Counted from the stretch's first letter, positions 23,233 to 35,222 are shown. The stretch is DNA of 64,000 bases from Thozetella sp. PMI_491 (GCA_021432635.1 MU270035.1:372001-436000), one strand, 5' to 3'. Numbers and translations: made by a program. Notes: a model not told the origin generated them from the sequence alone.

Positions 23233-23259
23233 GGGGAGGGCGATGGGGGGGGAGGGGGG
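23233..23259 (+). other. second G-run cluster upstream of cdc25
   Basis: The plus strand shows G4-A-G3-CGAT-G8-A-G6, a strong quadruplex-type pattern with short loops, about 1.2 kb upstream of the cdc25 start. Confidence 0.4.
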
Positions 23260-26200
23260 TCCTCGCACAATTTGGCGCTAGTTCGCTGGAACGGCTCCCC
23301 TGCTACCTGTGTCCAGGCCCACTGAGCTGCCAAAAGCGCTCGCATTGGAGGGACCCTGCCCCCTAAGCGCTGGTCCCAAACGCAGCAAAACACCCGCCGA
23401 CAGTCCCTAGTTACATCATACATCCTCGTCGCCCGGTAGAGACCAAGATCGTTGTCAACAAGGACAAGGCATCGGATGCTGCCATCTTTTTTTCTCTCGA
23501 ACTAGTCGTCGACGCAGTTCGTCTTGTTTTATTCTCCGACATCCAAACAGAGAAGAAAAACCAGTACACAAAAGCAGGGTTCAAGCCTGTTTGGCCGCCG
23601 GTTAACGCACCGCCCTTCTGTGAATAGCTCCAGCCAACACCCGTCGTCTAGTGGCTGCGTCGGTGGGGGCCGCTACCGCCCGTCCTTCGCTTGGCTTACC
23701 AGACAACGAATCCCAGCAACCGACAAAAGTTGGTCGGTCGTTGCCGGGTGTGTTGAAAGTTCAAGACAGGTTGTCAGTCAGTTGGGACCGCCCTTGCTCA
23801 GCTCTGTCTTGCAAATGACCAGCGAGACGGAGTTCCAGGCCGACGACAGGCCAGCAGCTAAAGGACTAGAGCTCGACGGACGAGGCGACCGAGATTCCCT
23901 CGTCCCCTCCGTGCTGCAGCATCGAGCTCTCGTGTTTGTAGGTCCGTCGACCCTCGATGGGGCCCAGAAGCTGGGCCATCTCACCTCCAGGTTCTGGAAG
24001 CTCCCCCGGCTGCCCCGTGGGCCTGATATCACTGGAATTCTTGGGCCAAGTTTCCGTGCCAGTCGCCGCGATCGAGCAGGCTGCTCCCGCCCACCACGTC
24101 GTACTCGGGCAGGCCTGGCCGCCTTTCTATGACTTCATGCTACAGCCTTCGGCAGACATAGTACAGCCCTCCACAGCCCTCGACCCTGGCCTAGATGTCT
24201 AGATAATGCGGAGTGTTCTGCGTCGGCATGAACGGGGTAGCTGTCGCTGCGGATAGCACGGGAGAGAACATGCAATGCGCAAAACCTCGTGCATACTGCC
24301 TTGTCAGCTTGCGCAGATAATAGTGCCCGTACTTGTACCTTTGTGAGCCCATCCCGGGTCAAAGCTCCTTTGCCCTCGTCAACCGCTTTGGCCGCGATCC
24401 TAGCCGATGGCCATGGATGCAACCCCAGGTCCCTAGCAACCCGCTCAGTGAGCCCTCAGCCGGGGTCTGGGATGGGACCGGCTAGGGGGTCCAGAGTTGC
24501 ATCGCGGCTGAGACAGGGCCTGCGAGCGGGACGTGTTGTTTCGGAATCGGGGTAGGCGGCGAATGGCAAACTCAGAAGAGCCTCAGCGCCCGAGCCTTCT
24601 AAGGGAAAGTCGCTACGACGCGCTGGCCAGTTTAATTTGGCGCTGCTGTGACCTCAACCCAAAGGACCAGTCACCGGGAGTGGCACGGCTATATCATGAG
24701 GCCCGCTATAAGCCGGCGAGGAATTTGCGCTGTAGATAATTTACACGCTACCTGCCGGCAGTGCTCCTTCGTCCACGGGCCAGATGGTCAGGCACGCATC
24801 GATGCGGCATTAGCAATTAGCAATCGGACTAGACAAAGAGGCGGGCGTCTAGAAGCCGCCGAAAGCTTTCGCAGCGAGGAGCTAGCTGGAGGCGCCCGAG
24901 CACCCTCCCTTCCCAGCGACGCGCGCCCAAGCCACTGTTGATCCTTCTTACTGGCTACCTATCTTAGCTAACCATGACAGATACCAGTGTAGTTACCCGC
25001 GCCCAAAAAGGACCGGATTCGGCCAGCTCAGATAACGCTGCTCCTCGCCCCCATGTCTTCCATGCAACGGGAGTCCCGGGGTGCTAGTCCAGCAAACACA
25101 GAGCCTGGCTCGTTTCGAGCAGCAGGTAGCAGCGTTTCTCCCCCCGGATTCCCAATCTCAGGCCCAGTCCTCGATATCAAACCCAACACACGACCTGCCT
25201 CAGCCGTGCCGAAGTTCCCAAAGACATGCTTCATGCAAAAAGCCGGTACGTAGCGTCTCCGCCGCAGCTGTGGGCATAGGTGAGCACATTGCGTCAGGGC
25301 ATTCCATCGAGGGTCTCTTCAGCCTGAATCAGGCGGAAACCCTTGCTGGAGGACGACGACAATGATCAAGGCTGGCTGCGCGTCCGCGTCGGTGCAGGGC
25401 CGAGGTGCTCCGGCTCCCTTAGCTCTACCCCCCCCACCCCTTCCCGGTCGCCAACCTTGGCGTCGCCATTGGCTGGTATCCGGAGGGGCTACCACTGGCG
25501 TAAGCGCCAGCGCTTGTCATTGACGGGACGACGAGATGAGCATTTGGCGGTGAGAGGCACTCGTGAGCGCCGAGTAGCCAGAGGAGGGCCTAATATCTGC
25601 TCCTCCTCCCATCTGTTAATATCCTTCACCCGGCGAACCCCGGGACCCGGCGCGAGCCAGGGCTAGCAAACGTGGGCGGCCAATGCCACCATTAACCCGC
25701 GACAATACTAAGCTCTCGGAGAATAACCAAACCATCGCGTGGGCAGCGATATCCGTGCACAGGTGCACAAGAGCTCAGGGATGACTGTGCCGTGTTATTG
25801 TGTTGTTATCCTTTCGCAGTCAAGCCGTCTGGCTTGCTGCCCAGCAGGGCTATCTCGACCTCGCTCCATCGGAGGCACTTGTTCCTCGCTAGGAGCGCAT
25901 AGTCTTGTCGAGTGTCAAGAGTGTCAAGAGTGTCTAGGAACAAGGTTTGAGCATGCTTTTCCCAATTTTTTCGATCCCTCCTCATCGGTTCCGATCTCCC
26001 CCTCCTTGTCAGACGTCACCATAGCCCAGTTTATGTGGTTTGGTGTTCAGCCTGCTCCACGCCGGCGCGTCTCCCCTAGCCGATCACCCGACGCGGTCCT
26101 GCCCAAAAGCTGCTACACCATCGTCATTGCCGCCTATCCCCATTGCAGGATCCGAGGCCCTGCCAAGTTTTCACTCTACCGCTCGTCTTGGAAGTCGCAA

Positions 26201-27620
26201 AGACCCAAAGACCCCCAAGGCTCGAGGGAAAACACCAAGCAAGGTTTGACGGGTCCTCTGAACCACGATTCCGGGTTTGTTTGTTTACGTGTTTTCTTTT
26301 CCCCAAAGAGAATCCCAAGCTTACCGCTTGACAATGCGGTCTAATGCACCTAGGATCACCGACGTCCTGCACGGCAGCCTCACCGCCACGGCGTCATGAC
26401 CCGCATGACCAAGGGCTGTCAGAGATGGCCCCTAGCAAAGTTGCGTCCATCATCGCCTGCCCAATAGCGCAATGGAATTGGCTTGCGCGGCGCTAGACCA
26501 GCAGTCGGGAACCGCGCGGGCAGCTTCAGCTCGCCATTGCAAGCCATTGGATGGTCCCAATCAATGGCCTCCCACGATCAGCGCGATTTTGAGTAGCCGT
26601 CCAGCTCCTGTCATAAGCGCCACTGCCGGTCTCGAACTTTGCTGGCATCCCTGCGTCCGGTCTCACGGCTAACCGAGAGTCGATAGCTCCTCTTACTCCT
26701 CACTTTCGGCTCAGTCAGGCAGCCCGCCTGATCCGGAGCTCTCGCTGTCAGAGCTTCCGGAGCTTCCCCGCAGTGACATGATAATTGTGATGGACCATGC
26801 ATAGCCTGGTTTGAGAAGCTGCATGATGGAGGGCTGTGCCCCGTAAATGGTCTGCGATTCCTTCGCAGGATGGTACCTGGACGGCAAAAGTAAACAAATG
26901 ACGCGATGGGACCGAGTGGGGAATAAACACCGGAAGTTTTCGACCCCTGCTGCGGGGTTGTCAGATCGCTTTATGGCACGACAGGGGCACGCGTTGTCAC
27001 CTGAGCAGACCTTCTGACAACTCGGCCCGCTTTCGCTACCCACGCCGAGATCTTAGTAAGCCGGCCAAGACTCCAAATAGGTATCTCACCTATGCTCTAA
27101 GGAACGAATTCACCCCAACCGAAGGCCGTGGCGTATGGTACGCCCCGTTACATCAGAGGTTTACGGGTTTGACCTGACACGATACTCTCGGAGCATTGTT
27201 TCGACCTTGACAATCTCGTTGCATGAAGCGAGCGGCGCTTAAGCCTAGCAAGCCTCGGGATTGTACACTCCGTACCGTGGGACGGCCAGCAGCACATCTC
27301 TTTCGAAGAGATCAACAACAGAGGCAATTGTATTCCGTCTAGAAGGAGTAGCTACCTACCTAGACCACAGCGCAGCTCTTCCCGGGGACAAGTGGGGACC
27401 AAGCCATGTCATGAACCTTCACAGAGCTCTGTGTAGGTACATTAAGGGAAGGTAGGTACTTAGGAACTTAAAGTCCAGAGTATTTTGCCCCACCTCGGAA
27501 GCTCTGCTGGAGGCGGTCTGCCACGGCAGAATAATATAGCCCAAAAATTTACAAGGCAAGAGCTTCAGATCGCATGCGACTTGTGCAACAAGTAATTATT
27601 CAGACCATCGATTCCTCAAA

Positions 27621-30600
27621 ATGGGAAGCAAGAGGAAGCGCGTATCTAAGGAGGCCGGCAACTCCAGCCAGCCTTCCACGAAGCGTCCAAAGCAGGCTCT
27701 CGAGTCCAATGAACAGCCCGTTGCCTCCACTCGACCAGAAGCTCCCGAGCTCATTGAGAAAGCTCCTTTTGTCGAAACCCCAACCGGCGACGAGCGGAAA
27801 CGCGAGGCTTACCTCTACGACTTCCTGGGCAGTGAGGACATCAACGAGCGCATCAATGCCGCAGACGTTATAGTATCAAGTCTTTTTGGCGAGGAATGCG
27901 TACCGGAATCGGTCCTCCTGCGCCACCTCGAACAACGTCTGTTCCGCGGGCTTGCCAGCGGCCGCAAGGCTTCCCGCCTGGGCTTCAGTCTCGTCTTGAC
28001 AGAGATTCTGGGCCAACTTTTTGGGGACAAGGACCTGGCGGAGACTCAGTACCATGAGCTATCATTTGAGAAGGTCTTGGGCATCCTGGTCGAGAAGACC
28101 GACGTGGGCGGGAACCTACCCGGCTTAGAGGAGAGAGACCATTACTTTGGTCAGTTGTTTGGCCTCGAATGCTTTGTCCGTGCTGGAATCCTCTTCGCCG
28201 AAAAGTCGAGATGGGCCCAGGTTCTGGATCTCCTGATCAAGATGGCGCAGAAGAAAGTTTGGCTTCGGAGACAGTGCGGTTGGATCATCCTCCAGGCGAT
28301 ACCCCATATGAAGAAGAAGACCGCCGAGAAGACACTGCAGAAACTATCCGATGACGGGCTTGCCCAGACTTCGGAAGGCGTGGCCATCTGGCTGCAGGCG
28401 CTCGCTCGATTCCCAAAGATGGAGGTTCCCGCGAAGCCCTGGCGGGACCCTCTCGCCCTCACCTCATTCTCGTCTCTACCGGCCATTCTTAAGGATAGCG
28501 GCAGGGACAACACGATTGGAGAGACGCCAGAAGCACAGAGGAAGCAGAGTAACTGGACCGCGCAGCTGCACTTCGTCTGGGACTTTATCCTCGCGAGCTT
28601 CATCCTGCGCGCCGAAGCCTCCGCGGAAGAAACCTCGAAGTTATTTGAGCAATTCTGGAATCGTGTTGTCGACGGTACGTCGTTCTACACAGAGTTCGCT
28701 TGAGGCAAGCTAACCCTGTCATAGAAGGCTTCTTCTCCAAGAACGCCTCGGAAGCCCAGAAGTTCTCCGGCTTCATGGTCTTCCAGCTGATGCTCGAAGG
28801 AAGCCCAGAGTTGCCCTTCATTGTGAAAACCATCTTCAGTAAGAATCTCATGTCATGCCTCATGAACCAGTCTGCCAAGGAGGACCGGTACCTCCACCGT
28901 GCCGCCGTCAAGGCGCTTAAAGCCATCGAAACCGAGGTGGAGAAACGGCCGCATCTTATCGAACCAGTGCTTCGAAATCTGCTAGGCAACCACGGGTCCT
29001 ACAATTTCGATCAGCGGACAAGCAGTAAGACGGTAGAGAAGGTACTTCAAAATACCACTCCGGCAAACCTCCAGTCCATTATGGGCCTCTTAAACCTCAA
29101 AGACCCTTCAAAGAGCGGCCTAGAGTACACAAAATACCTCCAAACCTTGGGCAATTATCTTTTCAAGGTGGCAAGTCTTCCTCCCTCGGAATCCTCAGGA
29201 GGAAAGGCGGCAGGAATCTCTGTCGCTGCGACGGCTCTTGAGGCTCTCTCCGGGTTCGCATATTCTTCCTCATTACCGGAGAGCGTCAGAGAGGGTTTCA
29301 GGGCGAGGTTGACGTCTGCATTCGCAAAATTCGTGCAGCGGCCAGAGGATATTGGCCACCTTTGCACCGTCATCTTGTCAATCCCACCCCCTGAGTCCGG
29401 CGACAACACAGTCAAGGCAGCTTGTCAGCAAGCAACCAAGCGGCTACGGAGTCTAAACAAAGCTAAGAAGGCGACCACCGTCACCAAGGCCTTAGCGCTT
29501 CTCTATGCCATCGCAGTCCTGCAGTTCTACAACGAGGACGCGGACGCGATAGAGCTCTTCAAGGATCTAGAGAAATGCTACAACAAGCTGGGAGATGCTG
29601 GCCAGGGCAGCGAAGGCACGTCTGAATTCCTTGTCGAGATTTTACTTGCGATGGTAGCACAGCCATCATCCTTGATGAGGCAAGTTTCGCAGCAAGTCTT
29701 TGATGCCTTCACCCATCTCATGTCCGCCGACGGCATTAAGCTGCTTACTGAACCGTTGGGCGCCGAGGAAAACGAGAAGGGCCAACGATCTCTATTCAGC
29801 ACCGAAGAGGACGAGGACCTAGGCGATGCCGAGGAGGCCGAGAACTCGGACATCGTAGACCTAGATGACCTTGACTCCGACGTTGATATTGCCGAACTTC
29901 TCGAGGGAGACTCGCTGGCGTCTGAGGATGAGCCCGAGGATGACTCGGACTCGGATGAAGAGGACGAAGAGGATGATGTGGAAGAGGAAGCACTCGATGC
30001 AGGCGAGACCGAAGAACTTGAGGCACTCGGGGCAGCGCTAGATGAGGTCCTGAGCAGCAGCGTTCACAAGAAAGAAGGCCACGAGAAGGACGACGACTCG
30101 GATATGTCAGACATGACGGACTCAGAGATGATGGCCCTTGACGAAAAGCTTGCTGCAGTGTTTCGAAACAGGACAAAGAAGGCAGGGAAGAAGCAAGCAC
30201 GCAAGGATGCCAAAGACACAGTGGTCAACTTCAAACACCGTGTCCTGGACTTGGTGGCCATCTTCGTCAAGAAGGAGGCAACACTGTCCAATCCGATTGC
30301 TTTCGAAGTCCTGCTGCCTTTGCTTCAGCTCGTGCGAACCACTTCTGCCAAGCCCCTCTCGAATAAAGCGCAGGAAATCCTCCTTAACTTCTCAAAGGGT
30401 CTCAAGAAAGCGCGGACAAATAATATTGCCAGCCAGGCGCAGGCTGATGCCGGCTCGAACAAGATGGATATCGACATCGATGCCGACGGCTTGCTCCGGC
30501 TTCTGAAGGAGCTCCATGTCGAGGCCTCCAAGGATACATCACACAACTTTGCGAAGGCGGCATCGGCCGCGAGCCTCGCCGTGTCGTCTGCTCTGTGTGC

Positions 30601-30772
30601 TTCGACTGACAAGACCGAAGAGGTGTTCCAGCTGTATGCGCAGACTCAGCTTGCATGGTATCGCAAGGAAGTCAAGGTACAGATGGCCTTTTTCCAGGAC
30701 TGGCTCAATTGGTGTCAGAGCCATGCGGCGGCTGCCAGTGCGGCCAGTACCGCACCTCCCCAGACGGCATAG
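27621..30772 (+). CDS. pol5: DNA polymerase phi / Pol5, nucleolar ribosome-biogenesis protein
   Basis: Pol5 (MYBBP1A-like) works in rRNA synthesis and large-subunit assembly in the nucleolus; despite its name it is a HEAT-repeat protein. I infer two exons, 27621-28674 and 28725-30772, joined across a 50-nt intron with donor GTACGT and branch GCTAAC. The joined frame gives 1033 residues, the family's usual size. Supporting segments are the basic N-terminus MGSKRKRVSKEAG, LYDFLGSEDINERINAAD, LRHLEQRLFRGLASGRKASR, FGLECFVRAGILF and, after the intron, FFSKNASEAQKFSGFMVFQ. An acidic stretch rich in Asp, Glu and Ser at about residues 710-795 is the typical Pol5 acidic insert. The C-terminus is Ala-rich. 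It converges with the proteasome gene at 31041. Confidence 0.95.
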
Positions 30773-31040
30773 GTTCCCAAGCGGAACGCAGATAAAGTAG
30801 AGCAAGAGAGGTAGATAGATACCCATGAGGTAGCAAGAACGATGTCTTCATGTCACCAGGCGCAGTCACTTGCATCCCACACTAAGTAGTAGAACGCAGA
30901 GACTGTCTCGATTTCAGTGGAATTACTCTATCGATCCATTTCCACCGTAAGAGTTCATAGCCGTGATGGTACAAGTACACCCTTTTCGTCCGGACGCCGG
31001 CCGCTCCGGGCCTTCCCTCCTAGGCTATTCACCCGCCTCG

Positions 31041-32103
31041 CTACTCCTCCATCTTGTCATCCTCCTTCTTCTCATCCTCGTCATCGTCGTCATCCACCAA
31101 GCTCTTTTTTGCCAACCGCTCCGCCTCCTCACGCAGGGCTTTAGGTACCTCCTGGTGCTGGCCTTTGGTGGGACCGTCGTGGCCGCTGATCCAGCTCATC
31201 TCAAGCTCGAACTCCTTGTCCTTGTTGTCATCATGTGCCACATAGATGATGCGTGCCGCCTCCTTGACCGCCTCCTCGAGCGTCAGACCCTTCTCGCTGT
31301 CGGCCAGGTCCAGCTTCTCCAGCTCCGCCTTAGCCGCCTGCCGGCCCTTGCCCGTCGCCGCACCGTAGTAACCCCAGTAGAGGCCTGAGGGCTCGATCAT
31401 GTACAGGAATGGGCCACCATGCTTGCCAGGCACCTTGCCACCCGCGCCGACCGACGGGCCGGAGCCAACCTCGCCGTCCACGGGAGCCTCAAGCTGCGAG
31501 TCGAAGCCGCCTACTATGGCCGTGATGCCGAAGGGCCGCACGGATTGGTAGAGCGTGTAGGCCTGCATGTAGCCGCCCATGCGCGAAGCGAGGTCCGCGG
31601 TCGAGATGGGCGTCTTGAACGTGTCACGCCAGGCCCGGGCCTCGTCGCGGGCGCGGTCGACGAAGTGGCGGCCATCAGGGACCATCCCGGAGTAGACCTA
31701 CGAGGCATAAGCTGTTAGTAACCGGGGAACCCTCGGCATTCGCATGGCACAGTATATCTGGGGCGATTGAGAGCACTTACTACGCCCAAATGCCGGTCTA
31801 CCGTCGCAATCCGCTTGTTCGCACTAGGCTTGAGCAACTTGGACGTGATGACTTTCTCAACTGCCAGCACGACGCCATCCTTACACCGGATACCAATCGA
31901 TGTGCCGCCGTTCTCGACTGCCTTCACTGCATACTCGACTTGGAAGTTACGTCCATCGGGGGAGAAGATAGAGTTAGCGAGATCGTAGCCGGTGCCTATC
32001 GACGTCTGGTTGGCGAAAGGCGCAGCCTTGGTTAGCAGAGCTCTCCTACATGGCCAAGGATGGGATATATACGGCAAGAGCCGGTGTGCGGGGAGCTTAC
32101 CAT
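31041..32103 (-). CDS. pre10: 20S proteasome subunit alpha-7 (Pre10/PSMA3)
   Basis: It belongs to the outer alpha ring of the 20S core. I infer three exons: 32103-32101 (the ATG alone), 32005-31781 and 31697-31041, with introns of 95 and 83 nt (GTAAGC and GTAAGT donors). The product has 294 residues and begins [12 protein letters not shown]. The alpha-type N-terminal signature ([20 protein letters not shown]) is present, as are [32 protein letters not shown] and [21 protein letters not shown], which together place it in the alpha-7 group. Two oddities: the start codon occupies its own coding exon, and about 30 Gly/Pro-rich residues (roughly 143-172) lie between GGFDS and LYMIEPSG, where yeast Pre10 has only a few. 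The acidic C-terminal tail ([12 protein letters not shown]) is typical for this subunit. Confidence 0.95.
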
Positions 32104-32895
32104 TGTGGTGGTTGCGGTGCGAAGTCTCGGTATGTAGGTTAGGTGGAGGTGTGGAGGTGGATGGCTGCGGCTGGGAGAGCTCGGAGTTGCGTTTTGAAAT
32201 GGACGAGGTGAGCTTCAGGCAGCTGGAGCTGCGCGTTGCGAAGGTGCTTCCAGCTCGATAATGTGGCTCGTGCGCATGTGGCTGGCCCAGCCTCTATTTG
32301 CACCGCCACAGCCATCCGCCACAGTTCGTCACCCCTTTTCCTACCATTAAGTCAATAACCAAGATGTCTAGACCGAGACCACATCTAAGAACAACTTTCT
32401 CAATCTCATTATTATCTTAATCTCCATTTATATATTACTAGCGTATTTCTTCGAGGTTTTTTTTCCTTCTTTAATACAAGATGCTGTCGACGGTTTTTAT
32501 TACAGGCTGAACTCTCAGACTTTTCCCCTTAAGGTACCGTCCACTGAGCGTTGAATTCATTGAACCGTCACAACGTCGTACTAGCTTAATGATATTTCTT
32601 TCAGGACGTAGGCTGTTGCCTTGGGAAATACTTCTTGCGTAGATCCCTCTCACGGATCATCTTCGGTTCGGTAGTTCAAGAGGACAAACTTCAAGCCTAG
32701 CAGCTTAGAGTTAACTAGCTCTACGGTTCTGCATCGATAATCACGAAGGCGGCATCGCAAAATGGAATAAAGTTCTTCGGCCTCGATCCCGATTAAATAC
32801 CGCAAATGGGAAATCATTTTATGATTTGCATATTTACTCGCGGCATTTGCCCCTCAAATATTTGTCTACAGTGTCGTTACGACATATTTACAACC
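32104..32895. other. AT-richer intergenic region upstream of pre10 and the small secreted protein
   Basis: About 790 bases, visibly more AT-rich than the flanking genes (for example 32390-32480). No coding frame was recognised. It should hold the divergent promoters of pre10 and the small ORF. Confidence 0.45.
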
Positions 32896-33217
32896 ATGAG
32901 ACTTTTTCTCCTGTTTTCCCTCTTGGCGGGGGTTGGGTCATCCCTGCCATTCAAGCGCGTTTGGGAGCTCCTCAAGTCTCAGGATGAAGTTTCTTCATTA
33001 CCCTTTGTCGACATGAACAAGTATGATTGCGCCGAGGACGGGTGGGACCATACCGTGCTGTGTAACTACAAGGGGGCAGGCAAACGTACACAAGCCCCCA
33101 AGTCTGTTCCCCGAGACAGCATCGCTAACTAGGTATTCAGTCAAAATGCAAGTAAACCAGGCCAAAGAAGAGGTCTCGACAACAGAGGAGAGCTTAGAGA
33201 CACCCGAATCGACCTAA
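32896..33217 (+). CDS. candidate small secreted protein, 88 residues
   Basis: I do not recognise a family. The ATG at 32896 opens a protein with a clear signal peptide: MR, then the hydrophobic LFLLFSLLAGVG, with likely cleavage near SS/LPF. I infer a 55-nt intron, 33086-33140, with donor GTACAC, branch GCTAAC and acceptor TTCAG. The two exons (190 and 77 nt) join in frame to give 88 residues. The mature part is about 70 residues with only two cysteines (C45 and C56, in KYDCAEDGW and TVLCNYK) and a Glu/Thr/Ser-rich tail ending ESLETPEST. Without splicing the frame ends at 33132 (78 residues). Codons favour C or G in third position although the surroundings are AT-rich, which supports real coding. 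It could be an effector-like or cell-surface protein; its function is unknown. Confidence 0.45.
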
Positions 33218-34334
33218 GATGGGACTAGTATGATCATCGGCATGATTGTTTATGCAAAGCATTTGGATGCTTCTCATGCTGGAAAAGCAACCAAACTCGA
33301 CATAGGGCGGAGCACGGGAAGACAATCACTAATAAAGAAGAAGGAGGGAGAGTCTCGCGATGCTGGGTCTGACTTGATGGCTTCGGGGCATCTTGAAGGT
33401 AGCATTGTCTTCAAACGCTTGTACAAATATTTAGACTGGGCCTATCAACTGCTATCGAGGGCATATTTGGGCGAGATATCATTGTGATTTACGAAAGCCA
33501 AAGGTCTAATTCGTGATTAACTCGGCAATCAAAAGTTCTGTATTGCAACCCGAGCTCGCAGGCTAGCCTTCTGAGCTAAGAGCATGGTCTCGCTTTCGAG
33601 TATTCAACAAGATATACTCTTAGTTATCAACCAGGTCAACTTTGGTAGCCCTGCTAACACCGACGGCCTTGCGAATGGTGATACGTGAGATATAGTGCCA
33701 GTAATCATCAGCTTCACCACATAGTATCAACTGACATGAACTAGTTTCACGTATAACCTATCAATTACTAAATGTTGGAGACCGGGACTCACAGATGTAC
33801 AACCCTGTATCAAGAAGACGCATCTCCACAAACCAGTACCCATTGAGAGGTGGAGAATATCATGGCCATGAAAAACGCACCTTTGAACTAGGATAAATTA
33901 AAAGGCTGCTGTGCAAAGCGAATCGCGCGTTAGTGCTGCGGAGCATCCCGGCGGCAGGTGTACGCGATGGTATCAAATGACGTTGGGCCGAAAACTAAGA
34001 AACCAGTGGTGGCAAGTATAATGCAGTGCCTATGAGCCTCAACTCCACCCTCGGTGCTGTAGTGTGCTATGTGATAAGTGATGGTGCTTCATGCTGACTG
34101 ATACGGGTAAAAAAGGTATGTCTCTGTGTCTCCTCCAGCCCAGCGATCTGCCTCGCCCTTTCGGTCACTCCCTTCTCAACAGTGCGTAGGCACCCTCCAC
34201 AAGTGCTCTCTTGATCAAACCCTCCTCCATCTTGCAATAATCCATTAGGTACCGCAGCTGATTCATCAATTCTATCAAATTGTCTTTAAACAAGGTAATC
34301 TGCGATGTCGAGTTCGAACCCGGGCGTCTCTTGG
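33218..34334. other. AT-richer intergenic region
   Basis: About 1.1 kb with no recognised gene. A TTCGAACCC string at about 34312-34321 resembles a tRNA T-loop, but the flanking bases do not pair, so no tRNA is called. Confidence 0.45.
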
Positions 34335-35222
34335 TCATAGCATTTCTTCGTCGTGGCAGCCGTTCCGGAACTGCATCATCCGCCCATACTGGTCCTCCAT
34401 CATCATCTGCTGCTGCTCCTGAAAGTGGAGACCCATGTTCGTTGTTTGGTACACGGGATCCGTGGCTGGCTTGTAGGTTGGTGCCCCGACGGCTGAACCC
34501 AGGGGCTGGTATGTCTCCTTGGACCGCTGCATGGCCTCCTCCTCAAATGCTCGCCGGACAGACTCCTCGTACTCACGCCTAGCGAGCTCCTCGTACCCAG
34601 AAGCCATGTATGGCTCCATGTAGGTGTGAGGCTGAATCGTCTGTATCCAGCGGCCGTCGCCCGCCTGGATGGGGGTAAGAGGGGTGCCGTCTAGGCTCAT
34701 GGTCGCCTCAACCACCTGTTCCTGTTCCCGCCGCTGCTGCTCGGCTTGCTGCTGCTCATAGCGCATCTTGGCGAGGATCTCTTCCTGCTCGACACTAGTG
34801 TTGCTCCACGTAAGGGTAGGGTTGTCAGTGCTGTTGCGCGGGGGGCAGATCTGCCACAGCTGGATTAGCCGAAGCTGCTGGGGCGTATCCCCCTCCTTAA
34901 AAAGCTGGAGCTGGGGTGCCGAAAGAGCAGAAGAGTCTATGCCATTGTCTCGCAGGACCTTCTCAGCCGCCGCGTATTCTGGCTGAGGAGGTTCAGAGGA
35001 AGGTCGTGGGGAGTTCAATATCTGGCGCTCCTGCTCCTGCTCCTGATACTGCTGTTGTTGCGCAGGCACCACATGGCGTGAGTGATGATAATGCTGCGAG
35101 ATATACACGATCTTGGGCTCCTCTGGCGGCGGAGGGTTGGCCTCGGGATCGAGCCGCAAGTTGCGGGATAGCAGAGATGCTAGGTCGTCTTGGACCTCCT
35201 GGCCGGGTTGCACGAAGCGCAT
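34335..35222 (-). CDS. Gln-rich hypothetical protein
   Basis: Open frame of 295 residues with no family I recognise. It is hydrophilic, with no signal peptide or membrane segment. A Gln/Glu-rich run follows residue 50 (VPAQQQQYQEQEQERQ), a second lies around YEQQQAEQQRREQEQ, and a Met/Gln stretch is near the C-terminus. The less biased central part (AAEKVLRDNGIDSSALSAPQ, LRLIQLWQICPP, YEELARREYEESVRRAFEEEA) reads like a helical, conserved core and argues that this is a real gene. The start is the first ATG, MRFVQPGQEVQDDLASLL. The leader may contain an intron near 35240-35304. Polyglutamine-like content suggests a regulatory or scaffold role, but that is inference. Confidence 0.7.
   Translation of the reverse strand: MRFVQPGQEVQDDLASLLSRNLRLDPEANPPPPEEPKIVYISQHYHHSRHVVPAQQQQYQEQEQERQILNSPRPSSEPPQPEYAAAEKVLRDNGIDSSALSAPQLQLFKEGDTPQQLRLIQLWQICPPRNSTDNPTLTWSNTSVEQEEILAKMRYEQQQAEQQRREQEQVVEATMSLDGTPLTPIQAGDGRWIQTIQPHTYMEPYMASGYEELARREYEESVRRAFEEEAMQRSKETYQPLGSAVGAPTYKPATDPVYQTTNMGLHFQEQQQMMMEDQYGRMMQFRNGCHDEEML

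Larger units (their letters stand above)
22070..27620. other. 5.5-kb stretch without a recognised gene (cdc25 and pol5 upstream regions)
   Basis: It separates two divergently transcribed genes. I found no frame with a known motif, and candidate frames run on both strands at once, as in non-coding GC-rich DNA. Visible structure includes G-run clusters at about 22252-22277 and 23233-23259 (listed separately), a short tandem repeat of AGTGTCAAG near 25911-25937, and A/T homopolymers. It probably holds long leaders and promoters; a non-coding RNA cannot be excluded. Confidence 0.5.

Noticed and set aside
25739-26344. 201-codon plus-strand frame in the gene-free region
   Set aside because: No motif or plausible promoter, and part of it is a short tandem repeat. 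Not supported as a gene.
34308-34330. tRNA-like TTCGAACCC string
   Set aside because: The bases on either side do not form a T-stem, and no acceptor, D or anticodon arm could be drawn.
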